Source: Actinoplanes sandaracinus (GTDB lineage: Bacteria > Actinomycetota > Actinomycetes > Mycobacteriales > Micromonosporaceae). From it: 64,000 nt of DNA. Positions 34,214-42,041 of this stretch are shown here, piece after piece. The notes under the pieces were generated by a model. It had not been told where the DNA came from, did not search any database, and saw only the letters and a list, made by a program, of their open reading frames with translations. A program made the position numbers and the translations under genes. The stretch's first letter is position 1. Each line of letters opens with the position of its first letter. Location: the NCBI RefSeq assembly GCF_030009775.1, contig NZ_JASCTH010000023.1, forward strand, positions 101,431-165,430, written 5' to 3'.

Positions 34214-35344
34214 ATGAGCGTCGTGAACCTGCCCGGCGGGCGGCGGCTGACCCTGTCCGCGTCCACCTGGGCGAAGCCGGCCGGGCCGCCGAGCAGCCGG
34301 ATCGCGTACGCCGCCGCTCATGTCGTCGCCGACCCGCGCGCGGAGAACGCGCCCGGTGAGCCGGCCGCCCTCGACTGGGAGCGGACGCTGGCCTTCCGGC
34401 GTCACCTGTGGTCGCACGGTCTCGGTGTCGCCGAGGCGATGGACACCGCGCAGCGCGGAATGGGCCTGGACTACGCCGCGACCAGGGAGCTGATCAGGCG
34501 CAGCGCGGCAGAGAAGGGCGGCCCGATCGTCGCCGGGGTGGCCACCGACCAGCTGCCGCCCGGCCAGGTGACACTCGAACAGATTCGTGCGGCCTACACC
34601 GAGCAACTCGGTGACGTCCTGACCGCGGGAGCCGCGCCGGTGCTGATGTGCAGCCGGCATCTCGCCTCGGCGGCGCGGGATGCCGACGACTACCTCGGCA
34701 TTTATCGTGACCTGCTGGAGAAGTCGGACAAGCCGGTCGTGCTGCACTGGCTGGGTACCGCGTTCGACCCGGCCCTGGAGGGCTACTGGGGTTCGTCCGA
34801 TGTGGACAAGGCCACCGAGACCGTGCTGGAGCTGATCAACAGCAACCCGGCGAAGGTCGACGGCATCAAGGTGTCGCTGCTCGACGCCGACCACGAGATC
34901 GGCCTGCGCCGTCGCCTTCCCGCCGGAGTGCGGCTCTACACCGGCGACGACTTCAACTACCCCCAGCTGATCCGCGGTGACGAGCAGGGCTACTCGGACG
35001 CGCTCCTGGGGATCTTCGCGGCCATCGCGCCGGCCGCCGGTGCCGCGTTCGCCGCGCTCGACCGTGGTGACCTCGACGAGTACGACGGGATCTTCGCGCC
35101 GACCGTGCCGCTGTCCCGGCACATCTTCAAGAAGCCGACGTTCTGGTACAAGACCGGCATCGTCTTCCTCGCCTGGCTCACCGGCCACCAGGACCACTTC
35201 ACCATGGTCGGCGGCCTGCAGTCGGGCCGATCGGTGCCGCATTTCGCCACCCTGATCGAGTTGGCCGACGCCGCCGGTCTGTTCCCCGACCCGGACCTGT
35301 CCGCGCACCGGGCGAACCGCTTCTTCGAGGTGATGGCCGGATGA
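34214..35344 (+). CDS. DUF993 / dihydrodipicolinate-synthase-like aldolase
   Basis: A 376-residue protein. It begins at the ATG at 34214, 1 bp after the upstream stop. It has TIM-barrel character, with segments PIVAGVATDQLPP, APVLMCSRHLA, VVLHWLGTAFDP and a lysine in DGIKVSLLD that could be the Schiff-base residue of the DapA-like (class I aldolase) fold. I recognise the family as DUF993, which has no settled substrate. The stop overlaps the ATG of the next gene (ATGA). In this operon it likely cleaves or dehydrates the keto-sugar made by the dehydrogenase. Confidence 0.82.
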   Translation: MSVVNLPGGRRLTLSASTWAKPAGPPSSRIAYAAAHVVADPRAENAPGEPAALDWERTLAFRRHLWSHGLGVAEAMDTAQRGMGLDYAATRELIRRSAAEKGGPIVAGVATDQLPPGQVTLEQIRAAYTEQLGDVLTAGAAPVLMCSRHLASAARDADDYLGIYRDLLEKSDKPVVLHWLGTAFDPALEGYWGSSDVDKATETVLELINSNPAKVDGIKVSLLDADHEIGLRRRLPAGVRLYTGDDFNYPQLIRGDEQGYSDALLGIFAAIAPAAGAAFAALDRGDLDEYDGIFAPTVPLSRHIFKKPTFWYKTGIVFLAWLTGHQDHFTMVGGLQSGRSVPHFATLIELADAAGLFPDPDLSAHRANRFFEVMAG

Positions 35345-36132
35345 GCCGCTTCTCCTTCAACCAGATCACCGCCAAGCACTGGGAACTGACCGACATGGTC
35401 AAGGGCCTGGTCGAGGCCGGCGTGGACAAGGTCGCCCTGTGGCGTGAGCCGGTCGCCGAGTACGGCCTGGAGCGCTCCGCCGCCCTGGTCCGCGACGCCG
35501 GCCTGTCCGTGACCACGCTCTGCCGCAGCGGCTTCTTCCAGCTCGACGGCTGGTTCGACGAGAACCGCCGCGCCATCGACGAGACCGCCGCACTCGGCGC
35601 GCCCGTGCTGGTGCTGGTCTCGGGCGGGCTGCCCGACGGCTCGAAGGACATCGCCGGGGCCCGCAAGCACGTCGCCGACGCGATCGCCCAGTTGGTTCCG
35701 CACGCGGCCGCCGCCGGGGTCACCCTGGCGATCGAGCCGCTGCACCCGATGTACGCCGCCGACCGCTGCGTCATCAACACCTGGGACCAGGCCCTCGCCA
35801 TCGCCGGGCAGCACCCCGCCGGCCAGGTCGGCGTCACCGTCGACACCTACCACCTGTGGTGGGACGACACCGTGCTGGAGAAGATCGAACGAGCCGGCGA
35901 CCGGATCGCGATCTATCAGCTCGCCGACTGGATCACCCCGCTGCCGGCCGGCGTCCTCACCGGCCGCGGCCTGCCCGGCGACGGCTGCGTCGACATGCGC
36001 GCCTTCCACACCGCGGTGCAGAAGGCCGGCTACACCGGCCCGATCGAGGTCGAAGTGATGAACTCCGAACTCTGGCAGCGCCCCGGCCGCGACATCCTGG
36101 CCGACACGATCGCCGGCTACCAGAGCATCTGA
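35341..36132 (+). CDS. Sugar phosphate isomerase/epimerase (xylose-isomerase-like TIM barrel)
   Basis: A 263-residue protein with the AP-endonuclease-2/xylose-isomerase-like TIM fold. The segments are GVDKVALWREPVAEYG, LSVTTLCRSGFF, GVTLAIEPLHPMY (metal-ligand E), GVTVDTYHLWWD and YTGPIEVEVMN (metal-ligand E). These provide the usual divalent-metal-binding acidic and histidine residues. It should interconvert keto- and aldo-sugars or epimers. It overlaps the preceding gene by 4 bp and closes the operon, with a terminator 28 bp after its stop. Confidence 0.88.
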   Translation: MSRFSFNQITAKHWELTDMVKGLVEAGVDKVALWREPVAEYGLERSAALVRDAGLSVTTLCRSGFFQLDGWFDENRRAIDETAALGAPVLVLVSGGLPDGSKDIAGARKHVADAIAQLVPHAAAAGVTLAIEPLHPMYAADRCVINTWDQALAIAGQHPAGQVGVTVDTYHLWWDDTVLEKIERAGDRIAIYQLADWITPLPAGVLTGRGLPGDGCVDMRAFHTAVQKAGYTGPIEVEVMNSELWQRPGRDILADTIAGYQSI

Positions 36133-36159
36133 CGGGGTCCGGCGTCTTCGGCGGAGACT

Positions 36160-36191
36160 CCGGCCCGCGGTCAACGAAGCCCGCGGGCCGG
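36160..36191. terminator. Hairpin terminator after the sugar operon
   Basis: A perfect 11-bp GC stem (36160-36170 with 36181-36191) and a 10-nt loop, between convergent gene ends. Confidence 0.7.
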
Positions 36192-36219
36192 CCCTGCCCT
36201 CCAAGACGGGGTTACGGGG

Positions 36220-36585
36220 TCAGGCCGGCTCCCGCTCCACGGCGTCGAAGATGTCCGCGTCGACCTCACGCTGCCACGGCGGAAGGTCGTCCCAATCGGC
36301 GACGTACGACGGTTTCGGGTCAGGGACGAAGCGGTGGATCTGGGTGATCCAGCACAGCGCGACGAAGCGGCCACGCTGTTCCCTGTTCAACTTCGACGCG
36401 CCGCCGTCGCCCGCCTCGACGAGCGCCCGGACCAGCCCGTAGACGTTGGCCGCGGCCTGGCGCTCCCATTCCGGCGTCTCCTCCCACGGCGCGACATAGC
36501 CGGGTTTCGGCTCCCCGGGGAAGTGCTTGCGCACCCCCGAGATCCACGCCTCACGAAAGATCCGGCCGGCTTCGGTGGTCGTCAT
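36220..36585 (-). CDS. Hypothetical protein with two tandem PKPxYVAxWxxxPxWER-like repeats
   Basis: A 121-residue protein. Two internal copies share the pattern F-x-x-x-P-K-P-x-Y-V-A-x-W-(D/E)-x-x-P-x-W-(E/Q)-R, near residues 22-42 and 85-105, each followed by an alpha-helix, which suggests an internal duplication. Function is unknown. The stop of the upstream XRE gene and this start are 15 bp apart, on the same strand, so they are co-transcribed. The small size and pairing with a regulator suggest a partner protein. Confidence 0.6.
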   Translation of the reverse strand: MTTTEAGRIFREAWISGVRKHFPGEPKPGYVAPWEETPEWERQAAANVYGLVRALVEAGDGGASKLNREQRGRFVALCWITQIHRFVPDPKPSYVADWDDLPPWQREVDADIFDAVEREPA

Positions 36586-36600
36586 CGTCTCACTGTTCTC

Positions 36601-37212
36601 TCAGGTGGCGGCGATCACATGCAGGACCCGGTCGTTGAGGTCGGCGACACAGGTACCGCGTTCCTCAGTGAGCCTGCTGTCATCGAATCGAAGCCAACCG
36701 CCAGGAATGGATTCTCGGGAGATGCCGGCCACCTCGCCGGCGGTGTCGAGGGCGTTCTCGCAGCGATCCAGATCGCCGAGACTGGCATAGGTCGTCGCCT
36801 GAACTGCGGCGACCCAGTGCGTGGTGGGAAGCCGGTTGTCTCTCCATTGATCGTGCGCGCCGGCCTCGCGGCCGGCCGATGCGGCGAGGCTGAGGCGTAG
36901 GAGCTCGCGGCGGTACATATCCAGGGCAGCTGTCGGCTGTGGATCGCTCATGACGTCACCGGAAATAGCGTGCGTGGCCTTAACGGCAGTGCGAGGACTC
37001 TCTGGATCAGTGACCAGAAGTCGATCCAGCTCCCCCGGTGTCACAAGGAGAGCCGCGCAAAGCTTGCTCCTGGTGTGGGGATACGGGTCGGTCTCCCCCC
37101 GTTCCAGCCGTCCGATGGTGGTGCGATCGGAACCTATGCGGACGGCAAGCGCTTCCTGGCTGTAGCCGAGTTCGGCGCGGCGCTTGATCAGTCGATCGCG
37201 TCTGGCCGCCAT
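36601..37212 (-). CDS. XRE-family helix-turn-helix regulator
   Basis: A 203-residue protein. The ATG at 37212 has GGAGG 5 nt upstream. The HTH is LGYSQEALAVRIGSDRTTIGRLERGETDP (about residues 15-43), an XRE/Cro-type DNA-binding domain. The rest (YRRELLRLSLAAS..., WVAAVQATTYASLGDLDRCENALDTAGE) is helical and TPR-like, as in the C-terminal halves of actinobacterial XRE regulators, but shorter than their usual 350-450 residues. The downstream gene is co-transcribed. Its targets are unknown. Confidence 0.8.
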   Translation of the reverse strand: MAARRDRLIKRRAELGYSQEALAVRIGSDRTTIGRLERGETDPYPHTRSKLCAALLVTPGELDRLLVTDPESPRTAVKATHAISGDVMSDPQPTAALDMYRRELLRLSLAASAGREAGAHDQWRDNRLPTTHWVAAVQATTYASLGDLDRCENALDTAGEVAGISRESIPGGWLRFDDSRLTEERGTCVADLNDRVLHVIAAT

Positions 37213-37378
37213 CACCACCTCCGCCGGATTCCGTCCTTCGACCAGGCTAAGGGACACCATGGCCTACTTGCGGCATGCCGTACAGATGCCTCACGGATGC
37301 GCCATCGCTGCCGTGTCACGTCAGGGCGCCTGCCGGTGTGATGGAGAAACCTCCGAGAATTCTCGTTGAGGAGATTCC

Positions 37379-37465
37379 GTGATCACTCGGGATGAGTTGG
37401 TGGCCGCGCTTCGGGTGCAGCCGTTCAACGTCGAGGTTCGAGTTCCGGCAGGCGGGCTCCGATGA
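37379..37465 (+). CDS. Small protein (28 aa) coupled to the following gene
   Basis: A GTG at 37379, preceded by TTGAGGAG, opens a 28-codon frame MITRDELVAALRVQPFNVEVRV... ending at a TGA (37463-37465) that overlaps the ATG of the next gene (ATGA). The N-terminus is alpha-helical and acidic. The arrangement suggests translational coupling. Function is unknown; it may be a leader or a truncated remnant. Confidence 0.45.
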   Translation: MITRDELVAALRVQPFNVEVRVPAGGLR

Positions 37466-37974
37466 CCGAGCCGAACGGCGTCGACGATGACCTGCGAGGC
37501 ATCGCGGCGCGGGTAGCGGATCAACTCTCCTACGAGGGGTACGCGCACATCGAGGACGACCGGGTCGAAGACCTTGCCGTGACGCTGGGCAGGTTTCTGG
37601 CGGCAGCGGGCATCCCGGTCCGCGACGGGCCGGGCGGCAGCGAGCGGTGGCCGGATGAGCGCGGCGACCACGCCGAACAGCCGGGGTCAGCGGCGGTAGG
37701 CGCGATGCAGGAAGTACAGCGCCAGGCCCGCCGCGGCGGCGGTGAGGGCCATCTGCGACAACCTGCCCCACCAGCTGTCCCACTGGCCTTCGGCGATGGT
37801 GCCGGATCGGATCAGTACGCGGCAGAGCAGCGCCGATCCGAACACCGTCACCGCGGCGACGATCCACCAAGGGCGTGCGGAGGTCTTGTCCTTCTGCATG
37901 GGTTCAGCGTTGTCGAAGCGGGCGCCGGCCACATCTGGCGCGTGACCGGTTCCGGTCTACAACCATGGATATAG
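37462..37974 (+). CDS. Hypothetical protein, N-terminus credible, C-terminus uncertain
   Basis: A 170-residue frame beginning at the ATG that overlaps the preceding stop. Residues 1-58 (LRGIAARVADQLSYEGYAHIEDDRVEDLAVTLGRFLAAAGIPV) look like a real helical domain. Residues from about 60 onward are low-complexity, Gly/Arg-rich and run antisense to a credible small membrane gene at 37687-37899, so the reading frame may have lost its true end by a frameshift. The gene may be shorter than shown. Confidence 0.4.
   Translation: MTEPNGVDDDLRGIAARVADQLSYEGYAHIEDDRVEDLAVTLGRFLAAAGIPVRDGPGGSERWPDERGDHAEQPGSAAVGAMQEVQRQARRGGGEGHLRQPAPPAVPLAFGDGAGSDQYAAEQRRSEHRHRGDDPPRACGGLVLLHGFSVVEAGAGHIWRVTGSGLQPWI
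37687..37899 (-). CDS. Small membrane protein
   Basis: A 70-residue protein, ATG at 37899. Two hydrophobic segments (WWIVAAVTVFGSALLCRVLI and MALTAAAAGLALYFLHRAY) and a basic N- and C-terminus are consistent with a two-pass membrane protein. It lies antisense to the second half of the plus-strand frame at 37462. The ribosome binding site is weak, but codon and residue pattern favour this strand. Confidence 0.45.
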   Translation of the reverse strand: MQKDKTSARPWWIVAAVTVFGSALLCRVLIRSGTIAEGQWDSWWGRLSQMALTAAAAGLALYFLHRAYRR

Positions 37975-38210
37975 GCCGGCGGCCGGGATGCGCCTGACAG
38001 GCGGCGAATCTGCGGCGGGGCGGGCGCGTTCGATCACCCGGCCCGGCCTGGCCCGAACGGGCGCTGACCGGCGTCGCGCGACCGCGGGGCGTCTCCGGTT
38101 CGCCGGTTTCGGCGCCTGACGTCACGGGGCAGCGGCAGGACCGGCAGCGTTCTACGATCTTGCCACCGTGCGGCATCTGGGCCGCCGGTCTCATGGGGGA
38201 AAGGTCGACA

Positions 38211-39569
38211 GTGGCCCGTTCCAGATGGCTGCCCCGCATCACTCTTCCACTTCTCGCCACCGTCTCGGCCACCGCGGTGGCCGTGCCCGCCCAAGCCGCC
38301 AGTGTCGGTGTGGCCTCGGTCGTCAAGACGACGATCGTGCAGTTCAAGGCGGCTGCCAAGCAAAAGAACCGGGTCGTGGTGACCCGGTCCGGCAACACCG
38401 TCACCATCGACGACCGGGTCAAGATCAAGGCCGGTCCCGGTTGCCGGGCCGTCAAGAAGGACAAGACCAAGGTCACCTGCCGGGTCGCCAAGGCGCCGAC
38501 CCTGCTGCGGGTCTACACCTACGACGCGGCCGACTCGATCACCAACAAGACGAACCTGCCGCTCACCGCCAGCGGCGGCACCGGCAAGGACACCATCGTC
38601 GGTGGCCCTGGCGCCGACGCGCTGCACGGTGACAGCGGCAACGACACGCTGTACGGCAACGGCGGCGACGACGGCATCTGGGGCGACGGCGGCAACGACC
38701 GGATCTCCGGCGGCGACGGCAACGACCGGCTCTACGGCTGGACGGGCGACAACCGGGTGTGGGCTGGCAACGGCGACGACCACGTCGAGGTCTGGACCGG
38801 CACCAACGAGGTCTGGGGCGGCGCCGGCAAGGACACCGTCTACGGCAGCCATGGTGTCGACCGCCTCTGGGGCGGCGACGGCCGGGACGAGCTGTTCGGC
38901 CAGGGCGGCGACGACGCCATCGACGGCGGCGCCGGTCCGGACCACGTCTCCGGCGAGGACGGTGACGACGTCGTTCACGGCGGCGCCGATGACGACGTGG
39001 TGCTCGGGAACTACGGCAACGACACCCTCTTCGGTGGCGACGGCGACGACGAGCTTCGCGGCGAGAACGGCGACGACCGGGTCTACGGCGAAGCCGGCAT
39101 CGACGAGATCTGGGCCGACGCGATCAAGAACGACGGCGACCGGGACGGTCAGGGCACGGACTACTACTCCGGCGGCGCCGCCAACGACTCCGTCGTGTAC
39201 CGCAACTACCGGGCGTCTCCGGTCACCGCCGACCCCGACGGAGTCAGCGGCGACGACGGCGCGGACGGCGAGCGCGACACCATCGCCACCGACGTCGAGG
39301 GCATCTGGGGCGGCTTCGGCGACGACACGCTCACCGGCGGTCCCGGCACGAACTTCCTGCACGGCCAGGAGGGCAACGACACGCTGCGGGGTCTCGGCGG
39401 CGAGGACTACCTGTTCGGTGATGACGGTGACGACAATGTGGACGGTGGCGACGACGGCGCCCGCGACTGGGTCGACGGCGAGGGCAACACCTCCTCGACG
39501 CCCGGTGACACCTGCTACCAGTGGGCGCTCGACGACCTCGACGACTGCGAGCTGATCATCACCCCGTGA
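38211..39569 (+). CDS. Exported calcium-binding RTX-repeat protein
   Basis: A 452-residue protein. The GTG at 38211 is preferred because GGGGGAAAGG lies 7 nt upstream; an ATG at 38193 is an alternative. A Sec-type signal peptide (about 1-30, ending AQA-A) is followed by a roughly 80-residue beta-rich lead, and then about 25 G-G-x-G-x-D-x-(L/I)-x-G nonapeptide repeats. Such RTX repeats bind Ca2+ in a parallel beta-roll. In Gram-negatives they are exported by type I systems, whereas here a Sec signal is present. No catalytic domain is seen, so it may be structural, adhesive or Ca-dependent binding. The C-terminus ends in a Cys-containing segment (CYQWALDDLDDCEL). Confidence 0.85.
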   Translation: MARSRWLPRITLPLLATVSATAVAVPAQAASVGVASVVKTTIVQFKAAAKQKNRVVVTRSGNTVTIDDRVKIKAGPGCRAVKKDKTKVTCRVAKAPTLLRVYTYDAADSITNKTNLPLTASGGTGKDTIVGGPGADALHGDSGNDTLYGNGGDDGIWGDGGNDRISGGDGNDRLYGWTGDNRVWAGNGDDHVEVWTGTNEVWGGAGKDTVYGSHGVDRLWGGDGRDELFGQGGDDAIDGGAGPDHVSGEDGDDVVHGGADDDVVLGNYGNDTLFGGDGDDELRGENGDDRVYGEAGIDEIWADAIKNDGDRDGQGTDYYSGGAANDSVVYRNYRASPVTADPDGVSGDDGADGERDTIATDVEGIWGGFGDDTLTGGPGTNFLHGQEGNDTLRGLGGEDYLFGDDGDDNVDGGDDGARDWVDGEGNTSSTPGDTCYQWALDDLDDCELIITP

Positions 39570-39576
39570 CGACCGG

Positions 39577-39915
39577 CTAGCCGCTGGATTTCTGGGAGCG
39601 GAGCTCCACCAGGAGTCCGTCGCGGTCGGTGAGGACCGCACCGAGGATTCGCCGGCCTGCCGCGAGCAGGTCGGCGACATCCGGGGTGCTGAGCGCGTAC
39701 ATCACCAGGGCGCCGTCCCGGAACGACGTCACGATGCCGGCCCGGCGCAGGACCGCGAGCTGCTGGGACAGGTTCGACGCCTCCACGTCGATCTCGGCGA
39801 GCAGGTCGCGGACCGGTCGCGGGCCGTCCTGAAGCAGTTCCAGCACCCGGATCCGGACCGGATGACCGAGGGTCCGGAACATCTCGGCCTTCGCCTGGTA
39901 CAGCGGCACTGACAC
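39577..39915 (-). CDS. ArsR-family winged-helix regulator
   Basis: A 112-residue protein. The GTG at 39915 has GGAGGGG 7 nt upstream. The fold is the ArsR/SmtB wHTH: AKAEMFRTLGHPVRIRVLELLQDGPRPVRDLLAEIDVEASNLSQQLAVLRRAGIVTSFRDGALVMYAL, with the S-N-L-S-Q-Q-L-A-V-L-R recognition helix. The metal-site cysteines of ArsR proper are absent, so it may respond to a different signal. It is convergent with the RTX gene (stops 8 bp apart). Confidence 0.8.
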   Translation of the reverse strand: MSVPLYQAKAEMFRTLGHPVRIRVLELLQDGPRPVRDLLAEIDVEASNLSQQLAVLRRAGIVTSFRDGALVMYALSTPDVADLLAAGRRILGAVLTDRDGLLVELRSQKSSG

Positions 39916-40210
39916 GTCGCGTCCCCTCCGCCGAGAATCCAGCTCTACCGGCATCCAACCGTGGAGACACGGGCATGGTTACGGCGTACTCCAGACGTTG
40001 CTCTCGGCAAGCGGGACCACGACGCACCGCGACGTGAAGCGTTGAGCAGTTTCGGACTTGCAGAAATCTTCATCTGTTCCCTTACACGTTCTATGAACCC
40101 ACGACCCGGCCCCGACGGGGCGGACATCGTGTGCGACCGGTTCCGGTCGGTGTCGTACACGCTCGTCGCAGACCCGGATCGCTGATCCGGACAAGCGCGG
40201 GAGGACCGAG
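39916..40210. other. Intergenic region between ArsR and roadblock genes
   Basis: About 295 bp between divergent starts. Small open frames here show no ribosome binding site or recognisable protein. An AT-richer patch around 40050-40090 is the likely promoter area for one or both genes; I could not define elements. A GGGAGGA ribosome binding site precedes the ATG at 40211. Confidence 0.4.
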
Positions 40211-40582
40211 ATGCCGGACATGGACGTAGCCCTCAAGGACGCGATGCAGATCGACGGCGCCATCGGTGTCGCGCTCGTCGATCGGTCCAGCGGTATGGCG
40301 CTGGGCGTCGCCGGCGGAAGCCGGGACTTCGACCTCCAGGTGGCGGCGGCCGCCAACACCGAGGTGATCCGGGCGAAACTGCGCACGATGGAGATGCTCA
40401 GCCTGCACGAGAACATCGAGGACATGCTGGTCACGCTGGACACCCAGTACCACCTGATCCGCCCGCTGACCGGGCGCTCCGGGCAGGGTCTCTTCCTCTA
40501 CCTGGCACTGCACAAGGACCGCGCCAATCTCGCCCTCGCCCGCCACCAGCTCAAGCGGATCGAGGGCACCCTCGACATCTAG
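40211..40582 (+). CDS. Roadblock/LC7-like protein
   Basis: A 123-residue protein. The sequence GAIGVALVDRSSGMALGVAGGSRDFDLQVAAAANTEVIRAKLR is the roadblock/LC7 beta-hairpin and helix used by small GTPase-regulatory proteins. In actinomycetes such proteins are linked to MglA-type GTPases and to conservon-like gene sets, but none is adjacent here. The second half (MLVTLDTQYHLIRPL...GLFLYLALHKDRANLALARHQLKRIE) completes the fold. It likely dimerises and binds a GTPase or kinase in the cytosol. Confidence 0.75.
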   Translation: MPDMDVALKDAMQIDGAIGVALVDRSSGMALGVAGGSRDFDLQVAAAANTEVIRAKLRTMEMLSLHENIEDMLVTLDTQYHLIRPLTGRSGQGLFLYLALHKDRANLALARHQLKRIEGTLDI

Positions 40583-40613
40583 TGCGAGACACTGGGGTGT
40601 GTTCGCGCCCCCG

Positions 40614-41318
40614 ATGACAGAGGTCCGCACCGCGATGATGATTCAGCGGTGGCGGCGGATGACGTTTCTGCACTGGCGTTATCCCGTCGAGGCTGTCGGT
40701 CCGCTGCTTCCGGCCGGCCTCACCCCCGACGCCGAGGACGGCCAGGTCTGGGTGGGCATGCTTCCGTTCCTGATGGACGAGGTGCGCCCACCCTGGGTGC
40801 CCGGTCTGCCATGGCTGTCCACCTTCCCGGAGACCAACCTGCGGACGTACGTCCGTGGCCCCGACGGCGGCGCCGGCATCTTCTTCTTCTCGCTCGACGC
40901 GGCCCGGCTGCCCGCGGTGGTGGCCGCCCGGGTGGGGCTCAACCTGCCGTACCGCTGGTCCCGGATGTCGCTGCGCACCGACGGTGATGTCACCGAGTAC
41001 CGCGGGAACCGCCTCTACGAGCCGCGTGGCGCCGGTTACCGGGTGCGGGTGCGCACCGGGGAGGCGTTCCCGATCGCCGAGCTCGGCCAGATCGATCACT
41101 ACCTGACCACCCAGTACCGCCTCTACACGGTCGTCGGCGGCCGTCTCGTGTCCGTCGACGTGTGGCATCCACCCTGGGTGCTGCACCGCGCCGAGGTGCT
41201 CGACCTGCGCCAGGATCTGACGGCGGCGGCCGGCCTGCCGGCTCCGCACGGTAGCCCGCTGGTGCACTCGTCGCCCGGCGTGCGCACCCGGATCGGCCTG
41301 CCCCGAGTGGTCCGCTGA
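40614..41318 (+). CDS. DUF2071 (YqjF-type) family protein
   Basis: A 234-residue protein. It begins QRWRRMTFLHWRYPVEAVGPLLPAGL, the family start, followed by WVGMLPFLMDEVRPPWVPGLPWLSTFPETNLRTYVRGPDGGAGIFFFSLDA and NLPYRWSRMSL, typical of the DUF2071 / YqjF beta-rich fold. Biochemical role is unknown. The ATG at 40614 is preferred over the GTG at 40599, but neither has a strong ribosome binding site. It follows the roadblock gene by 31 bp on the same strand. Confidence 0.75.
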   Translation: MTEVRTAMMIQRWRRMTFLHWRYPVEAVGPLLPAGLTPDAEDGQVWVGMLPFLMDEVRPPWVPGLPWLSTFPETNLRTYVRGPDGGAGIFFFSLDAARLPAVVAARVGLNLPYRWSRMSLRTDGDVTEYRGNRLYEPRGAGYRVRVRTGEAFPIAELGQIDHYLTTQYRLYTVVGGRLVSVDVWHPPWVLHRAEVLDLRQDLTAAAGLPAPHGSPLVHSSPGVRTRIGLPRVVR

Positions 41319-41372
41319 CCGGATTCGCACATCTGTTCGAGTTATCCACAGGCTGTGTGCACAGCCTGTGGG

Positions 41373-41984
41373 TTACCGGTCGGGGCCGGTCAGCCGGGCC
41401 AGTCCCGCCGGTCGGCCGGTCAGTGCCAGCAGGATGGCCTCGATCGGGCCGGTCCACTCGGCGCCGGCCCCCACGGACCAGTCGGTGTCGGTGGCGGTGA
41501 GCCGGATGCCCCGGAACCTGCGCCGCGCCCAGAACGGCCAGCCCATCGTCCACACCCGGGTGGCTCCGGCGGAGGCCGCGTCGACCGGCATGGGCAGCCG
41601 CCGGCCGAGCGGCACAGCGATGTCCTGTGCGTGCACCAGGATGTCGAAGAGGATGTTGCGATAGTTCGTCACCGCCGGCAGTCGCCGCGAACCGGCGTGC
41701 AGGCGCAGCTCGGCGACGAGATCGGCGGACGGCCGGCGCGCGTGCCGGACGGCGAGGTCGTGGTTGAGCCGGTGGAACCGGCCGCCGGCGCGGACCGCCT
41801 CGACGGCCATGGTGACCGGCCCGGGTGATTGCGGCGCCAGCGCGATGTGGGCCGCGACTTCGCGCACCCGCCAGCCGGCGCAGAGCGACGGGCACTCCCA
41901 TTGCGGTTCGGTCAGCCCGGCGAGCAAGTCGGCCACCGCCAGGCGCTGCTCCGCGATGACGACCCAGGACCTGTTCTCCTCCAT
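41373..41984 (-). CDS. Maleylpyruvate-isomerase-fold (DinB-like) mycothiol-dependent protein
   Basis: A 203-residue protein. The N-terminal half has the mycothiol-S-transferase/DinB pattern: L-A-G-L-T-E-P-Q-W-E-C-P-S-L-C-A-G-W-x-V-R-x-V-A-A-H, with H46 as a metal-ligand candidate, then HDLAVRHARRPSADL and ILVHAQDIAVPLGR. Family members bind Zn or similar metal and use mycothiol to conjugate or isomerise electrophiles. It is divergent from a MarR-type regulator across a 57-bp region with two operators, so it is probably the MarR target and a detoxification enzyme. Confidence 0.78.
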   Translation of the reverse strand: MEENRSWVVIAEQRLAVADLLAGLTEPQWECPSLCAGWRVREVAAHIALAPQSPGPVTMAVEAVRAGGRFHRLNHDLAVRHARRPSADLVAELRLHAGSRRLPAVTNYRNILFDILVHAQDIAVPLGRRLPMPVDAASAGATRVWTMGWPFWARRRFRGIRLTATDTDWSVGAGAEWTGPIEAILLALTGRPAGLARLTGPDR

Positions 41985-41985
41985 A

Positions 41986-42000
41986 GTCAGATTATCTGAC
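41986..42000. promoter_or_regulatory. MarR operator 1 (perfect dyad)
   Basis: GTCAGAT-T-ATCTGAC, perfect 7-bp arms around one base, directly upstream of the start of the minus-strand enzyme gene. A second, imperfect copy lies 22 bp further, centre to centre. Confidence 0.75.
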
Positions 42001-42007
42001 GAATATA

Positions 42008-42022
42008 GTCAGAGTATCGGAC
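42008..42022. promoter_or_regulatory. MarR operator 2 (imperfect dyad)
   Basis: GTCAGAG-T-ATCGGAC, the same form as operator 1 with two changed bases. The 22-bp centre spacing (two helical turns) favours binding of two dimers on one face. It lies between the divergent enzyme and MarR starts. Confidence 0.7.
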
Positions 42023-42041
42023 TAGTTTGCGAGGTTGGCGA

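Noticed and set aside
38034..39680. A 548-codon minus-strand frame across the RTX gene
   Set aside because: It is the repetitive antisense of the G-G-x-G-x-D repeats, rich in Val and Ala, and is not a real protein.
39945..40160. A 71-codon minus-strand frame in the ArsR-roadblock interval
   Set aside because: No ribosome binding site, no family resemblance, and Arg/Ser-rich composition as expected of a chance frame.
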